This document shows, in pieces, positions 1 through 5,902 of a DNA stretch of 8,742 nt. Every line of letters begins with the position of its first letter. Positions within the stretch are counted from its first letter, which is position 1. The translations under genes and the position numbers were made by a program. The DNA is from an uncultured Peptococcaceae bacterium (GTDB taxonomy: Bacteria > Bacillota > Peptococcia > Peptococcales > Peptococcaceae): positions 1 to 8,742 of the forward strand of contig CABUKW010000132.1 in the NCBI GenBank assembly GCA_902492275.1, written 5' to 3'. Below the pieces are notes generated by a model. That model was not told the DNA's origin. It did no database searches and was given only the letters and a program-made list of their open reading frames with translations.

Positions 1-1170
1 AATAAACAGATACAGATTTTGTACGTGGCTCCGGAGCGGCTTCGTTCCGGAGATTTTTTATCTCTGCTGCGCCGCCAGCGCATTGCGTTGGTTGCGGTGG
101 ATGAAGCCCATTGCGTTTCTCAGTGGGGCCATGATTTTCGGCCCAGTTACCATGGCATCAGCCAGTTTATCCGTACATTGGCAGTGCGGCCTGTGGTGGC
201 AGCTTTTACAGCGACTGCTACGGCGGAAACGCGGGAAGATATTATCCGGCGGTTGGAATTGCAGCGGCCTAATATCTATCGAGCCAGCTTTAATCGCTCT
301 AACCTGATTTTAGCAGTGAAGCGGGATGGCAACCGCAAAGAAGAATTGCTGCAATTTGTGCAGGCCCATCGGGGACAGGCCGGTATTATTTACTGCAATA
401 CCCGTAAAGAAGTGGACAAGGTGTGGGACTTATTGCGGCGAGCTGGAATTCCGGTACTGCGTTATCATGGTGGTATGGAGGACTGGGAGCGAAATGAGAA
501 TCAGGAAAAATTTTTATATGAGCAGGTAAACTTGATTGTAGCCACCAATGCTTTTGGCATGGGTATCAATAAGCCGGATGTGCGCTATGTGGTGCATTAT
601 AATTTGCCGAAAAATATCGAATCCTATTATCAGGAAATTGGTCGGGCTGGTCGGGACGGTCTGCCCAGCTTGTGCGTGTTGTTTTTTTCCTATGCCGATG
701 TGCATGTGAATCGTTATTTGCTGGAGCAGAGCAGCAAGTCGGAGGAACGGTTGGCTGTGGAGCTGCAAAAGTTGGATTCTATGGTGCAGTATGCCAACAC
801 ACGCCGTTGTCTGCGGCAATATATTTTGCAATATTTTGGCGAGAAAGCTAAGGAACACTGCCAAGGCTGCAGCAATTGCTGTACGGTCAGCTTGGGAAAA
901 CCGGTGATACAGCAGATGGAGGAAGCCCTGCTCGATGAGTTGAGAGGCTGGCGGCTGATGACAGCCATTGAGGAGGGTGTTCCTTCTTATCGAATTCTCA
1001 GCGATGAAACCTTGCAGGATTTGGCGCAGAAGCAACCTTTAAGTCTAGTAGCTCTGGAGCAGATTATCGGCATGGGCGAACGAAAAGTTGAACAATATGG
1101 GGAAATTTTATTGAAAACGATTTCACAATATCAGCAGAATGTGTATAATAAAGAACGTAAGGGACTGTAG
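1..1170 (+). CDS. recQ: RecQ-family ATP-dependent DNA helicase, 5'-truncated by window edge
   Basis: This is a superfamily 2 helicase that unwinds DNA 3' to 5' in recombination and repair. The frame is open from base 1, so the start, motif 0 and Walker A lie before the window. Visible in order are YVAPERL (motif Ib), the DEAH box at 100-111 followed by the RecQ aromatic loop (CVSQWGHDFRPSY), FTATAT (motif III), YCNTRKEV (motif IV), TNAFGMGINKPDVR (motif V) and QEIGRAGRDG (motif VI). Next come the four zinc cysteines at codons 808, 859, 868 and 877 (C-x16-C-x2-C-x2-C). Only about 15 residues separate the last cysteine from an HRDC domain (from about 925 to the end). The winged-helix (RQC) domain of about 110 residues, usual between zinc site and HRDC in E. 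coli RecQ, is therefore absent. The stop is TAG at 1168-1170. RecQ identity is very secure; which paralogue it is remains unclear. Confidence 0.95.
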   Translation, partial: NKQIQILYVAPERLRSGDFLSLLRRQRIALVAVDEAHCVSQWGHDFRPSYHGISQFIRTLAVRPVVAAFTATATAETREDIIRRLELQRPNIYRASFNRSNLILAVKRDGNRKEELLQFVQAHRGQAGIIYCNTRKEVDKVWDLLRRAGIPVLRYHGGMEDWERNENQEKFLYEQVNLIVATNAFGMGINKPDVRYVVHYNLPKNIESYYQEIGRAGRDGLPSLCVLFFSYADVHVNRYLLEQSSKSEERLAVELQKLDSMVQYANTRRCLRQYILQYFGEKAKEHCQGCSNCCTVSLGKPVIQQMEEALLDELRGWRLMTAIEEGVPSYRILSDETLQDLAQKQPLSLVALEQIIGMGERKVEQYGEILLKTISQYQQNVYNKERKGL

Positions 1171-1266
1171 GCTAAGCGGTTGCTCTGCAAAATTGAGCCG
1201 TTGTCAAAAATAAATAGAAGTTTGCAGCGATAACGATACATTTAAGATAGATGGAGGCGGGTGGAT

Positions 1267-2526
1267 ATGAAATTGGATTTTAGCAAAGAGGCGATTAATC
1301 GCTTGTTGGCCAATATTTTGGTGGTCATTGTGGGGATTTCGTTTTATTTTGCGTTGTTGCATTTGGAAACGATTCGTAACTTTACGACTGCGGTTCTGGA
1401 TATTCTGCGTCCCTTTGTCTATGGGTTTGTGATTGCTTTTTTGTTGAATAATCCGGTCAAATATTTTGACCATGTTATGAAACCGCTGATAAAGAAAGAA
1501 AAAATGCGGCGGGCCTTGTCGGTTATACTGGCTATGGTAATCTTTGCTGTTTTAATTGGTTTGCTGATTGCATTTTTGGTGCCGCAGCTGATTGACAGCA
1601 CAGTGACGTTGGTGCGTAATATTCAGGATTTTGCGCTGAATTTGGATTACTACATGGAAGACTGGTTTGCAATTTTAAATCAACAATACCACATTGATCC
1701 GACGATCTATACAAAATTGATGGATGCTTGGGAAAGTATTTTGTCGAAAGGTAGCTCCATTCTGGTGACAATTTTCCAGCGTCTGCTCGGTTTAACCGGG
1801 CAGATTACCAGCGGCGTCATTAATTTTTTTGTGGCGGTGATTATTTCTGTTTATCTGTTGATGTCTCGAGAGGAATTTTTTGCCCAGCTGCGCAAGGTGC
1901 TTTATGCACTGTTCAATCAAAAAACGGTGGAAAATATGCTGTATGTAGGACGATTAACCAGTTCTACCTTTAATGGATTTATCAATGGGAAATTGATTGA
2001 TTCCTTGATTATCGGTATTTTGGCGTTTATTTGCCTGACCATTATGAAGATGCCTTATGTGTTGTTGATTAGCGTGATTATCGGTGTAACCAACATAGTG
2101 CCCTTTTTTGGCCCTTTTGTTGGCGCTATTCCTAGTGCCTTTATCATTTTTATTGTGGATCCAATTCAGGCGCTGTGGTTTTTGTTATTCATTTTAATTT
2201 TGCAGCAAATTGACGGCAATATTATAGGACCGAAGATTTTAGGCGGTACCACTGGCTTGCCTGCTATCTGGGTAATGTTCGCTATTTTGGCAGGCGGCGG
2301 TATGGCTGGCTTTGTAGGAATGATTGTGGGTGTGCCGGCAGTAGCCGTGTTATATACGTTATTTAAAGCATATATTAAACAGCGGTTGGAGAACAAAGCC
2401 TTGCCCTCTACAACAGAGGCTTACGCAAAGGCGAATGTGAATCCGTATCAGACAGAAGAAGAACTTGATGTTATAAAAGCGAAGGAGAAGGACAATGAAG
2501 CAGAATCAGCTAAAACAGATTCTTAA
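1267..2526 (+). CDS. AI-2E family transporter (UPF0118, PerM/TqsA/YtvI-like), integral membrane protein
   Basis: This is a 419-residue polytopic membrane protein. Hydrophobic segments lie near residues 14-32, 45-61, 83-106, 180-199, 243-261, 263-300, 301-317 and 331-365. A soluble stretch at about 107-178 follows the first three, the usual pattern of this family. Family hallmarks near the C-terminus are GVTNIVPFFGPFVGAIP (273-289), QQIDGNIIGPKILGG (313-327) and a glycine-rich block ending GVPAVAVLYTL (355-365). Relatives export autoinducer-2 or act as ion antiporters or permeases, so the substrate cannot be read from sequence. The C-terminal 45 or so residues are charged and cytoplasmic. I chose ATG 1267 because GGAGG at 1253-1257 gives a 9-nt spacing; the in-frame GTG at 1261 would leave only 3 nt. 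The 3' end overlaps the prephenate dehydratase gene by 32 bp, which suggests translational coupling. I found no convincing promoter in the 96-base gap after recQ. Confidence 0.9.
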   Translation: MKLDFSKEAINRLLANILVVIVGISFYFALLHLETIRNFTTAVLDILRPFVYGFVIAFLLNNPVKYFDHVMKPLIKKEKMRRALSVILAMVIFAVLIGLLIAFLVPQLIDSTVTLVRNIQDFALNLDYYMEDWFAILNQQYHIDPTIYTKLMDAWESILSKGSSILVTIFQRLLGLTGQITSGVINFFVAVIISVYLLMSREEFFAQLRKVLYALFNQKTVENMLYVGRLTSSTFNGFINGKLIDSLIIGILAFICLTIMKMPYVLLISVIIGVTNIVPFFGPFVGAIPSAFIIFIVDPIQALWFLLFILILQQIDGNIIGPKILGGTTGLPAIWVMFAILAGGGMAGFVGMIVGVPAVAVLYTLFKAYIKQRLENKALPSTTEAYAKANVNPYQTEEELDVIKAKEKDNEAESAKTDS

Positions 2527-3538
2527 TTTGCAGCAGCAGATTGCGGCTATGGAGCAGGAAATTGAACACCTTTATGGAGAGCGAAAACTTTTAGTACAAG
2601 AGAGCGAAGAACTCTTGCAGGAAATGCTGCAGAATGTAGAAGAACCAGTAACCAGTGCGGATTATCAATCAGATCTGGATGTGATTTTAAAGGCGCGGGC
2701 TGAATTGCCTGCGCAAGCGAAAGTGGCTTGTCAAGGTGTGGAAGGGTCTTATTCCCATCAGGCGGCTGATCAGTTTTTTGTTGAGCCGGATATTCAGTTC
2801 TTTGACCAGTTCGAGGACGTGTTTCAGGCAGTGGAGAGCGGCGCAGTAGAATATGGAGTGCTGCCGATTGAAAATTCCACCGCTGGTTCTGTGGTGCAGG
2901 TATATGATTTGATGCGCAAACACAGTTTTTATATCATTAAAGATACAAAGGTTCTGGTGCGGCATAATTTACTGACGGCAGAAGAAACGGCTTTAGAAGA
3001 ACTGACCGATATTTATTCCCATCCTCAGGCGCTCAGCCAGTGTCAGGAATTACAGGAGAAATACCGAAATATTCAGTTTCACGAGTATTCCAATACTGCA
3101 GTTGCCGCCAAGTTTGTAGCAGAACAGAAAAACCCTCATTTAGCGGCAATTGCTTCGGCAAAATGCGCCGAATTGTATGATATGTACTTCTTACAAAAGG
3201 ATATTCAAGATATGTCCGGCAATGCCACCCGTTTTATTTGTATTAGTAAAACGCCGGGATTTTCGGCAGAAGCCAACAAAATCAGTCTTTGCTTGACAGT
3301 GCCGCATAAACCAGGGGCGTTGTATCATTTGCTGCATAAATTTGCACTGAATAATTTGAATATCTGTAAACTGGAATCGCGGCCATATCCAGAAAAGAAA
3401 TTTGAATATTTGTTTTATCTGGATGTGGAAGGTAAATGCAGCGAGTTTCAAGTGCGTTGGTTATTGAATGATTTGAATAAACAGCTCGGTTATTTTAAGT
3501 TTTTGGGTAGCTATGATGAGAAGTTAGCGGCAGAATGA
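2495..3538 (+). CDS. pheA: Prephenate dehydratase with C-terminal ACT domain and short N-terminal helical segment
   Basis: This cytoplasmic enzyme converts prephenate to phenylpyruvate by decarboxylation and dehydration, the committed step to phenylalanine. The catalytic domain spans about residues 76-255: GVEGSYSHQAA (81-91), PIENSTAGSVV (124-134), SHPQALSQC (175-183), NTAVAAKFV (200-208) and the catalytic TRF motif (245-247). The ACT regulatory domain (about 261-342) keeps GAL (274-276) and ESRP (294-297), the residues that bind phenylalanine in feedback-inhibited family members. Residues 1-50 form a charged helix or coiled coil (LQQQIAAMEQEIEHLYGERK). It sits where bifunctional P-proteins carry an AroQ chorismate mutase, but it is too short and lacks most of that active site, so it is probably a relic and not a mutase. 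The start is ATG 2495 with AAGGAG at 2482-2487. It lies inside the end of the transporter gene, so expression is probably coupled to it. Confidence 0.93.
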   Translation: MKQNQLKQILNLQQQIAAMEQEIEHLYGERKLLVQESEELLQEMLQNVEEPVTSADYQSDLDVILKARAELPAQAKVACQGVEGSYSHQAADQFFVEPDIQFFDQFEDVFQAVESGAVEYGVLPIENSTAGSVVQVYDLMRKHSFYIIKDTKVLVRHNLLTAEETALEELTDIYSHPQALSQCQELQEKYRNIQFHEYSNTAVAAKFVAEQKNPHLAAIASAKCAELYDMYFLQKDIQDMSGNATRFICISKTPGFSAEANKISLCLTVPHKPGALYHLLHKFALNNLNICKLESRPYPEKKFEYLFYLDVEGKCSEFQVRWLLNDLNKQLGYFKFLGSYDEKLAAE

Positions 3539-3554
3539 TCAATGGAGGTAGATA

Positions 3555-3593
3555 GTGCCAGTCATATTTTTTAACTTTGTGATATATATATAA
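3555..3593 (+). CDS. Possible 12-codon leader ORF overlapping the pre-3625 hairpin
   Basis: A GTG codon at 3555 lies 6 nt after a GGAGG at 3544-3548 and opens a frame reading MPVIFFNFVIYI, ending at TAA 3591-3593. It crosses the whole 5' arm of the hairpin at 3567-3612. A ribosome translating it would keep that hairpin open until it reached the stop codon. The two consecutive Phe codons arise from the T6 run, so Phe-rich content is not independent evidence. The competing short frame from ATG 3542 has no ribosome binding site. This could easily be chance. Confidence 0.22.
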   Translation: MPVIFFNFVIYI

Positions 3594-3612
3594 GTATCGC
3601 AAAGTTAAAAAA
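3567..3612 (+). promoter_or_regulatory. Long hairpin / inverted repeat directly abutting the ribosome binding site of the LytM-like gene
   Basis: TTTTTTAACTTTG (3567-3579) and CAAAGTTAAAAAA (3600-3612) are perfect 13-bp inverted repeats. Pairing can continue inward through 3580-3585 with 3594-3599, with two G-U pairs. This gives a stem of about 19 bp and an 8-nt AT loop (3586-3593). The last two paired bases are the first two of the AAGGAGG Shine-Dalgarno at 3611-3617. It is not a standard intrinsic terminator: the T run is on the 5' side and the 3' arm runs straight into purines. It could be a protein-binding palindrome, an mRNA-stabilising structure between pheA and the next gene, or a translation control element. 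Confidence 0.7.
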
Positions 3613-3624
3613 GGAGGGGGCAGT

Positions 3625-4287
3625 ATGACCGGATATCCACAGCAAAAATGGAAAACACCAAGTAAGGCTTTTTGGCGCTTTTGCGGGCAGCTAGCTGGTT
3701 CACTGGGTGTTTTTTTTCTGGTACTGACAATTTTTCAGAGTACCTCGCCAGGCAGTTTACAATGGCAGCAGTTTTTACGGGACAGTTTTACTACCGATGC
3801 GGATTTGGCGCCAGTTATGCAATTTTTTTATAACTTTCCCATGGACAGCCTTTCTGAGGAAGCAATCAGCGTCAATGCTACTGTCGGTCCTGTACGGGAG
3901 GCCATGGCAGTACCGGTAACAGGCAAAGTGGTGAATGAATACGGTTGGGATCAGACACGATTGTCATCCCGCTTTCAAGAAGGCTTATGGATTGCCACAG
4001 AACCAGAGGAGGAAATCCGTGCTGCTTATAGCGGAACGGTAACCGGCGTGACGGAGGAGGATGGCGGTTATACCATCGAGGTTTCTCATACCAACGGTTT
4101 GGTGACGATTTATGGCTATTGTGCGCAATGTGATGTGCAGCTCAATGAGCCGGTAGAAAAAGGGCAAGCTTTGGGTAAAACTCAGCAGCAGCAGGAAACG
4201 GGGAACTTTTATTTTGCTGCCAGATATTTAGGGGAGCCGGTAAATCCGTTGGAGTTGTTACAACAAGAAGAAGCAGGCACGTTGTAA
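3625..4287 (+). CDS. Membrane-anchored degenerate LytM/M23-fold protein, SpoIIQ-like
   Basis: This 220-residue protein has a short cytoplasmic N-terminus, one membrane segment (about residues 22-38, LAGSLGVFFLVLTIF), an extracytoplasmic linker, and a LytM/peptidase M23 fold at about 95-212. The fold shows in PVTGKVVNEYGW, the GTVTGV strand, the SHTNGLVTIYG segment, PVEKGQALGKT and the closing GEPVNPLELL. Every expected metal or catalytic residue is replaced: the HxGxD site is Q118-E-G-L-W122, the YxH position is Y165, and the HxH near the end is N194-F-Y196. It should therefore bind or scaffold rather than cut peptidoglycan. B. subtilis SpoIIQ is also a single-pass, catalytically degenerate LytM protein, and spo0A is the next gene, so a sporulation role is a reasonable inference. 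A CAQC pair (166-169) is unusual. The start is ATG 3625 with AAGGAGG at 3611-3617. A terminator follows, so it ends its transcript. Confidence 0.8.
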   Translation: MTGYPQQKWKTPSKAFWRFCGQLAGSLGVFFLVLTIFQSTSPGSLQWQQFLRDSFTTDADLAPVMQFFYNFPMDSLSEEAISVNATVGPVREAMAVPVTGKVVNEYGWDQTRLSSRFQEGLWIATEPEEEIRAAYSGTVTGVTEEDGGYTIEVSHTNGLVTIYGYCAQCDVQLNEPVEKGQALGKTQQQQETGNFYFAARYLGEPVNPLELLQQEEAGTL

Positions 4288-4306
4288 ATCGTAAGAATAG
4301 AAAGAC

Positions 4307-4341
4307 AAAAAAGCTTGTCGCTTTATGCGGCAGGCTTTTTT
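4307..4341 (+). terminator. Rho-independent terminator after the LytM-like gene
   Basis: GCTTGTCGC (4313-4321) pairs with GCGGCAGGC (4327-4335) through a 5-nt loop, giving a 9-bp stem with two G-U pairs. A6 precedes it and T6 (4336-4341) follows. Because the two G-U pairs become A-C mismatches on the other strand, it should act mainly rightward. It separates the upstream gene group from the spo0A control region. Confidence 0.88.
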
Positions 4342-4359
4342 GTAGTATGTTGCGATTTT

Positions 4360-4387
4360 TTGACACTGCTAGAGAGACATTTATTTG
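4360..4387 (+). promoter_or_regulatory. Candidate distal sigma-A promoter of spo0A
   Basis: A perfect -35 TTGACA (4360-4365) is followed after 16 nt by a poor -10, TATTTG (4382-4387). The -10 is weak, so the site would need an activator or may be chance. The near-0A-box TTTGACA overlaps the -35. Confidence 0.3.
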
Positions 4388-4448
4388 TAGCATTTTTCAA
4401 CTATTTGCAGCTCATGAAAAAGAAATGTAATTTTCGGGAAAAAACTGC

Positions 4449-4477
4449 TTGCTTTTTTTGTAAAAATCAGGTAATAT
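4449..4477 (+). promoter_or_regulatory. Candidate proximal sigma-A promoter of spo0A
   Basis: TTGCTT (4449-4454), a 17-nt T-rich spacer, and TAATAT (4472-4477) give optimal spacing with 3/6 and 4/6 matches to consensus. Transcription would start near 4484, placing the whole inverted repeat at 4493-4568 in the leader RNA. Confidence 0.42.
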
Positions 4478-4492
4478 ATAAACAGTTAATTT

Positions 4493-4568
4493 TTACCAAA
4501 AAATAAAACTAATTTCCAGGAAAAACGATACCTAATAAAAAACGGAAATCTTGTTTTTATTTTGGTAA
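4493..4568 (+). repeat. Imperfect 25-bp inverted repeat in the spo0A leader
   Basis: The arm at 4493-4517 begins TTACCAAAA and ends ATTTCC. The arm at 4544-4568 begins GGAAAT and ends TTTTGGTAA. The outer 9 bp and inner 6 bp are perfectly complementary, with an A/T-rich, partly mismatched middle; the loop is 26 nt. It ends about 20 nt before the spo0A ribosome binding site. A second small palindrome, TTTCC-A-GGAAA (4513-4523), shares the inner arm and could compete with it. Whether it works as RNA structure or as a DNA site cannot be told from sequence. Confidence 0.6.
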
Positions 4569-4604
4569 GGGGGCAGCTTATAAAAAATAAGGAGTGAGTG
4601 TAAG

Positions 4605-5411
4605 ATGTTTAAAATCTTATTAGCCGATGACAATCAGAAATTTGCTGGTATTTTAGAAAATTTTTTAGATGAGAAAGAAGATATCGAAGTGGTAGGAACT
4701 GCTGCCGATGGTTGGGAATGTTTGGAGAAAATTGAGGCATTAGCGCCGGATGTTGTATTGTTAGATATGATTATGCCCCGTTTGGATGGGATTGGCGTAT
4801 TGGACCGCATACAAAATATGCAGAACCGGCCTAAGGTGATTATGCTGACAGCCTTTGCCAATGAAAATATGATTCAGCGCGCTATGATGAAAGGTGCTAT
4901 GGATTATTTGGTGAAGCCTTTTGAATTGGAAGGCATTTATGAGCGCATAAAAGATGTTTGCCGATTTTACCCTAATGCGGTGATGGAAAGTAGTGCAGTG
5001 ATAGGCAATTTGGCTTTAGCAGCACCAACGCCGGTTTATCAGGCAGGGCGGCCAGCACCAAGACGGAAATCGTTGGAGGTGGAGGTTACTTCACTTCTGC
5101 ATGATATGGGAGTACCGGCCCATGTAAAGGGATATCAATATTTACGCGATGCCATTTTAATGATTTTAGAGGACAGCCATCTTTTGAGCGGCATCACCAA
5201 GGACCTTTATCCTAAAATTGCGCTGAAATATGATACAACCCCTAGCCGTGTAGAGCGAGCTATCCGTCATGCCATCGAATTGGCATGGGGAAGAGGTAAC
5301 ATTGATTTGATGACAGAATATTTTGGCTATACCATCAACTTGGAAAAGGGAAAACCGACCAATTCTGAATTTATTGCTATGGTGTCTGACAGAATTCGAC
5401 TGAACTATTAA
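4605..5411 (+). CDS. spo0A: Sporulation master response regulator Spo0A
   Basis: This 268-residue transcription factor is phosphorylated through the sporulation kinases or phosphorelay; its phosphorylated dimer binds 0A boxes and controls entry into sporulation. The receiver domain (1 to about 120) has the acidic pair D8-D9, the phosphoacceptor D54 in LLDMIMPRLDG, the switch residue T82 and K104 in YLVKPFE. A linker (about 121-150) precedes the effector domain (about 152-268). That domain contains LLHDMGVPAHVKGYQYLRDAI, the recognition segment TTPSRVERAIRHAIELAWGR, and the highly conserved ending KPTNSEFIAMVSDRIRLNY. All functional landmarks are intact. The start is ATG 4605 with AAGGAG at 4589-4594. 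In many spore-formers spoIVB lies just upstream; here the LytM-like gene takes that place, separated by a terminator. I see no terminator right after the stop. Confidence 0.98.
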   Translation: MFKILLADDNQKFAGILENFLDEKEDIEVVGTAADGWECLEKIEALAPDVVLLDMIMPRLDGIGVLDRIQNMQNRPKVIMLTAFANENMIQRAMMKGAMDYLVKPFELEGIYERIKDVCRFYPNAVMESSAVIGNLALAAPTPVYQAGRPAPRRKSLEVEVTSLLHDMGVPAHVKGYQYLRDAILMILEDSHLLSGITKDLYPKIALKYDTTPSRVERAIRHAIELAWGRGNIDLMTEYFGYTINLEKGKPTNSEFIAMVSDRIRLNY

Positions 5412-5439
5412 GAGATTTTTATTTATCTTCTCAGCAAAT

Positions 5440-5468
5440 ATTGTTATAATAAATACAAATATAACAAT
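5440..5468 (+). promoter_or_regulatory. Extended -10 promoter of the cupin gene inside a perfect 9-bp palindrome (candidate operator)
   Basis: TATAAT (5445-5450) preceded by TG (5442-5443) forms an extended -10, which compensates for a poor -35 (TTTATC at 5422-5427, 17-nt spacing). The -10 lies within ATTGTTATA (5440-5448), which is perfectly repeated in inverse as TATAACAAT (5460-5468) after 11 nt. Transcription would start near 5457, so the left arm would not be transcribed. The symmetry is therefore better read as a DNA operator than an mRNA hairpin. The ribosome binding site GAGGTGAT (5469-5476) follows directly. Confidence 0.65.
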
Positions 5469-5480
5469 GAGGTGATATTC

Positions 5481-5828
5481 ATGTTTGTAGGAAATGTGAA
5501 AGACATGGTGAAGATTGATATGACGCCAGGTGGTGCCAAAGGTGCTGTGAAACAGGTTGCCGTTGGTCCGGAACAAGGTTGGGAAGATTATGTAATGCGG
5601 ATTATTACGTTGGAAGTTGGCGGCAATTCACCGGCCCATGCCCACGATTGGCCCCATATCAATTATGTCATTTCTGGAAATGGTACCTTGATGATTGCTG
5701 GCAACGAATATGCAATTGAGGCAGGAGCCTGCGCTTATGTACCGTCCAACGAGCAGCATTGTTTTACCAATACAGGCAATCAGCCTTTGGAATTTATTTG
5801 TATCGTGCCAACCAGAGGAGAAGCTTAA
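5481..5828 (+). CDS. Small single-domain cupin protein
   Basis: This 115-residue cytoplasmic protein is a single beta-barrel cupin. Motif 1 is G47-x5-H53-A-H55-x3-H59-x6-G66; the position that is usually the metal ligand Glu is a His here. Motif 2 is P88-x4-H93-x3-N97. Metal binding by H53, H55, H59 and H93 is therefore likely. The substrate or function is unknown: small cupins include isomerases, dioxygenases and sugar- or ligand-binding proteins. The start is ATG 5481 with GAGGTGAT at 5469-5476, which complements the 16S rRNA tail; the in-frame GTG at 5472 lies inside that site. It has its own promoter and a following terminator, so it looks monocistronic although it lies directly after spo0A. 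Confidence 0.88.
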   Translation: MFVGNVKDMVKIDMTPGGAKGAVKQVAVGPEQGWEDYVMRIITLEVGGNSPAHAHDWPHINYVISGNGTLMIAGNEYAIEAGACAYVPSNEQHCFTNTGNQPLEFICIVPTRGEA

Positions 5829-5837
5829 TAAAGAAAT

Positions 5838-5871
5838 AATAGATCACCTGGTTGCAGTGTGGTCTATTTTT
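5838..5871 (+). terminator. Rho-independent terminator after the cupin gene
   Basis: AATAGATCAC (5838-5847) pairs with GTGGTCTATT (5859-5868), 10 bp with one G-U pair and an 11-nt loop. The stem ends in the U tract 5867-5871. The stem is moderately strong, so read-through into aroK is possible; I see no strong separate promoter for aroK. Confidence 0.72.
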
Positions 5872-5890
5872 CGTATCAGATGGAGTTGTT

Positions 5891-5898
5891 AGGGGTGA
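5891..5898 (+). promoter_or_regulatory. Ribosome binding site fixing the aroK start
   Basis: AGGGGTGA lies 4 nt before ATG 5903. The longer reading frame from a TTG at 5852 would begin inside the cupin terminator, so ATG 5903 is preferred. Confidence 0.65.
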
Positions 5899-5902
5899 CG
5901 GT

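Larger units (their letters stand above)
4342..4604 (+). promoter_or_regulatory. spo0A upstream control region (no gene seen)
   Basis: Together with the preceding terminator this is the only gene-free stretch above 300 bases (4288-4604). It is strongly AT-rich and I see no supportable coding sequence in it. It holds two candidate promoters (around 4360-4387 and 4449-4477), a large imperfect inverted repeat (4493-4568) and the spo0A ribosome binding site AAGGAG at 4589-4594, 10 nt before the ATG. I found no convincing sigma-H promoter. The only 0A-box-like match is TTTGACA at 4359-4365, whose complement TGTCAAA differs by one base from TGTCGAA and overlaps a -35 candidate. Confidence 0.6.

Noticed and set aside
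514..1035. Long minus-strand open frame inside recQ (173 codons)
   Set aside because: It is a shadow of the coding strand: RecQ motifs run through the whole region on the + strand and the minus-strand product has no recognisable features.
1261..1266. GTG 1261 as the start of the membrane protein
   Set aside because: Only 3 nt from the GGAGG; ATG 1267 has normal spacing.
3567..3612. Hairpin after pheA as an intrinsic terminator
   Set aside because: The U run precedes the stem and the 3' arm is followed by GGAGGGGG, not by U residues.
4315..4506. A 63-codon open frame between the terminator and spo0A
   Set aside because: It starts inside the terminator hairpin without a ribosome binding site, is low-complexity AT-rich sequence, and covers the spo0A promoter region.
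4518..4550. AGGAAAA followed by GGAAAT as a sigma-H promoter of spo0A
   Set aside because: Spacing is about 19 nt instead of 11-13 and the -10 lacks GAAT.
5412..5432. AAGAGAT...ATCTTCT after spo0A as a terminator
   Set aside because: Arms mismatch at two of seven positions and no U tract follows.
5852..5879. TTGCAG-16-TATCAG as an aroK promoter
   Set aside because: Only 3/6 and 4/6 matches, and it lies within the cupin terminator; not better than chance in this AT-rich gap.
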